Shown: positions 61,846-64,000 of the stretch, in pieces
Numbering within the stretch: the stretch's first letter is position 1
Layout of the letters: every line of letters begins with the position of its first letter
NCBI GenBank assembly: GCA_910587475.1
Contig: CAJUMR010000015.1
Span: 1 to 64,000, forward strand
Source of the DNA: an uncultured Muribaculaceae bacterium
GTDB taxonomy: Bacteria; Bacteroidota; Bacteroidia; Bacteroidales; Muribaculaceae
Reading direction: 5' to 3'
DNA length: 64,000 nt
Position numbers and translations under genes: made by a program
The notes under the pieces: model-generated
Database searches by the model: none
What the model was told of the DNA's origin: nothing
What the model saw: only the letters and a program-made list of their open reading frames with translations

Positions 61846-64000
61846 TTTTTAGTCATTTTAGCATAGAGTTTGAAAAGATGTTCGAGGCGTTCCTCGTCGG
61901 AGGTAAAAGGCTCCGAGTGATAGATGCGCTCCACTGCGAGGTCCAGGCGATGGTGCGCCTCGCGCAATTCCTCGGGCATCGATTCCGGATTATACATCTC
62001 ACCAAGTGTCATATCGAAATTCTCATCGCGGACGTTTAGAATCTCCTGTGCCAAACCCTCCAATTCCTCTTTCTCAGCTACTGTAAGTTTAGGGAAAGGG
62101 AAAGTGTTATAGCACAGTGTAGCAGAATAACGGTAATCGGTTTTCATTCGCCCCCCGACCGCTCTGACCCATAGATTATGCATCTTGGAGGTCAACAAAG
62201 CAAACAACCACAATTCCGCATCGTAAACAGCAAACGCAAGATTTGAAATAACAGTGTCTTTATCCACAAACCCAATAGGAATATATTGCCTACGCTCAGA
62301 GGATACCGATGGAATTATAATTGCATTGGTAGGTTTATAAGATCTTTGAACGAACATATGCGGCCTGTTGGCATATGCTCGTGTACTCTCAGCATTACTT
62401 GCATCTCTTTCAACCCTTACGGAAGATAATCTTTCAGCAATAATAGGAACTGAATTTGCAATATCTATATCGTCAAGATTATCATCAATCCAAAGACAGT
62501 AGCGTTCAATGTCTTGGATTAGTTCCTGAGAACCCATATAACGTTTAACGAAATGAGCCGCCTCGGGATAATCTCGTCTTATAGTCTCTGCTATATTTCT
62601 GTCAAAATTTAAATATCCGCCATCACGAGGCATACTACCGAAAAGAACTTCAGGAAACCCATTTGGCGGAGTCGTTGTTCTCGGCACAATTATTGAATTA
62701 CCTTCAGCAAGATACGGGTTGATTGCTTTGGTACTCCTTTCTACATGAATAGCTTCATTAAACAGGCGCTTGTTTGACTCATTTTTGTTTTGTACTCCAA
62801 TTATAGCAACGGTGACGGCGGCATTGTATTTGGCATTGTTGCTCCACTTGAAAGATGTTCGGGCAAAGAAGATTTCAAGGCCAAGGTCGAAGATTGGTTT
62901 CCAAAGCATCGCAACTTGCTCTCCTTGACTGATGGAGTTAGTTGTTACGAATGCATATTTGGCCTTACTGTCTTTAATATACTTTGCACCTTTCCAAAAC
63001 CATGCGGCTATATAGTCAACGGTCTTGGCTGCATCAGTGCCCTTCATAGCAATTTTCATATCCTCTTTCTGCTCTTCGTCTTGTAATTTACTTCCGAGAT
63101 ACGGCGGATTGCCCATGATGTAGACTTCGTCTTCGGGAGTTTGAGGGCAGACATTGTTCCAGTCGAGGCGGCAGGCATTGCCGTAGACTATGTGGCCGGA
63201 GGGCTTCAAGGGAAGTGTTTCAGGCAGAACGTATAGTTCTTCTTGAAACTTTACGTTCATCTGATGCTCGGCAAGCCACAGCGAGAGTGTGGCGGTGTCG
63301 CAGGCGTATTCGTCTATTTCGATGCCGTAGAACTGCGTAAGCGAAATATTGGGGAAAGGCAACATCGCTGTGTTGGTGATGGTGCGAAGTGCTTTCCAAA
63401 TACGTATCTCGAGTTCGCGGAGTCGCTTGTAGGTTATAATCAAGAAGTTACCGCTACCGCAGGCCGGGTCGAAGAATTTGATATTCGACAGGCGTGTGAG
63501 CAAAGCTTGCAGACGTTGCGATGCGCGGTCGGCATTGACGCGCTTTGCCATTTTTTCAGTAGCCTCTTGACTGGCGGCTTCAAATTCTTCTTCGAGAGCA
63601 TCCATAAACAGCGGCTTGATGACTTTTTCGATGTTGGGCACTGAGGTGTAGTGCATACCGAGTCCGGATCGCTGTTCATGAGTTACAATAGCCTGAATCA
63701 TCGAACCGAAAATGTCGGGATTGATTTCGCGCCAGTTGTATTCACCGCAGTTGATAATCAACGTGCGGGCACGGCGTGAAAGCACCGGTATAGGATAGCG
63801 GTCGCGGAATAGACCTCCGTTGACGTATGGAAATACCTCATAGAGTTTCGGCAAAGTAGAGAGTATTGATTGGTTGTTGGTCGACATAGCAAGAAAAGCA
63901 CGGTCGATAAACTCTCCTAAGTCGCTTCCGTCCTCCTTGGTATGAGTTTTCAGCGTATTGGTGAAAAGATTTTCTCCGGGAAATAGACCGGTGTCCTCGG
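61842..64000 (-). CDS. MmeI/Eco57I-like class I DNA (adenine) methyltransferase, N-terminus beyond the right edge
   Basis: The frame is open to the edge: upstream of the Met at 63887 it goes on as EDTGLFPGENLFTN and DLGEFIDRAF, so the true start lies outside. Counting from that Met, FPYVNGGLF (19-27), FGSMIQ and GMHYTS (78-82) lead to motif I FFDPACGSGNFLI (138-150) and motif IV GNPPYLGSK (codons around 63110). NPPY marks an N6-adenine (or N4-cytosine) methyltransferase. A target-recognition-type region and a helical end follow. The order matches MmeI-like or Eco57I-like bifunctional enzymes, but no nuclease domain can be judged because the N-terminus is missing. Overlaps the AlbA_2 gene by four bases. 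Confidence 0.88.
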   Translation of the reverse strand, partial: EDTGLFPGENLFTNTLKTHTKEDGSDLGEFIDRAFLAMSTNNQSILSTLPKLYEVFPYVNGGLFRDRYPIPVLSRRARTLIINCGEYNWREINPDIFGSMIQAIVTHEQRSGLGMHYTSVPNIEKVIKPLFMDALEEEFEAASQEATEKMAKRVNADRASQRLQALLTRLSNIKFFDPACGSGNFLIITYKRLRELEIRIWKALRTITNTAMLPFPNISLTQFYGIEIDEYACDTATLSLWLAEHQMNVKFQEELYVLPETLPLKPSGHIVYGNACRLDWNNVCPQTPEDEVYIMGNPPYLGSKLQDEEQKEDMKIAMKGTDAAKTVDYIAAWFWKGAKYIKDSKAKYAFVTTNSISQGEQVAMLWKPIFDLGLEIFFARTSFKWSNNAKYNAAVTVAIIGVQNKNESNKRLFNEAIHVERSTKAINPYLAEGNSIIVPRTTTPPNGFPEVLFGSMPRDGGYLNFDRNIAETIRRDYPEAAHFVKRYMGSQELIQDIERYCLWIDDNLDDIDIANSVPIIAERLSSVRVERDASNAESTRAYANRPHMFVQRSYKPTNAIIIPSVSSERRQYIPIGFVDKDTVISNLAFAVYDAELWLFALLTSKMHNLWVRAVGGRMKTDYRYSATLCYNTFPFPKLTVAEKEELEGLAQEILNVRDENFDMTLGEMYNPESMPEELREAHHRLDLAVERIYHSEPFTSDEERLEHLFKLYAKMTKK

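Noticed and set aside
57202..64000. BREX or DISARM assignment for the right-edge cassette
   Set aside because: No PglZ, BrxC, Lon-like or DUF1998 gene is visible in the window; naming it would go beyond the evidence.

Overview
The window looks like chromosome of a gut-type Bacteroidales bacterium of roughly 50% GC, most likely family Muribaculaceae. This is inferred from two SusC/SusD pairs, fimbrillin-type lipoproteins, BACON and BspA-like repeats, SBBP propellers ending in a shared C-terminal tag, a DUF5723 protein, and several promoters matching the Bacteroidetes consensus (TTTG, about 19 bp, TAnnTTTG). No rRNA, tRNA, CRISPR array, integrase or insertion sequence was recognised.

Layout. 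Positions 1-1482 hold the 3' end of an RHS polymorphic toxin with a JAB-type metalloprotease tip and its probable immunity gene. Positions 1641-6058 are a housekeeping block: DUF177, rpmF, fabH, era and der. Positions 6379-13310 are a SusC/SusD uptake locus with two extra lipoproteins, followed by a Crp/Fnr regulator, an acyltransferase and a 49-residue ORF. Positions 15702-20861 (minus strand) hold a MATE exporter, a BI-1 family protein, argS and a 6-bladed propeller lipoprotein; murI and a secreted protein follow on plus. Positions 23576-34454 (minus) are a second SusC/SusD locus, led by a large zinc metalloprotease and trailed by two paralogous propeller proteins, one of them frameshifted. 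Positions 34804-40846 (plus) encode secreted proteins, including a BACON-LamG-GDPD phosphodiesterase and a lipoprotein/DUF5723 pair. An ECF sigma factor and a DUF1460 amidase-like protein are divergent around 41.6 kb.

Positions 42748-53117 (minus) are eight tightly packed genes behind a near-perfect promoter: three fimbrillin-like lipoproteins (one a 1151-residue fusion to BspA-like repeats, BACON and an M64 IgA-protease-type metallopeptidase), an NTF2-like protein, a predicted barrel protein, an LRR lipoprotein, a tail-anchored Ser/Thr kinase and a small HTH-like protein. They look like one surface adhesion/proteolysis operon with its own kinase. Enolase and ychF follow.

From 56.7 kb to the right edge is a defence-type region: remnants of an hsdR-like helicase and a Fic gene (the latter broken at a G9 tract), then four overlapping genes on the minus strand. 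These encode an MmeI/Eco57I-like DNA methyltransferase (cut by the edge), an AlbA_2/ATP-binding regulator, an SF2 helicase and a GIY-YIG (Mug113/T5orf172) nuclease. I cannot match this combination to a named defence system, and it is the best candidate here for an undescribed one.
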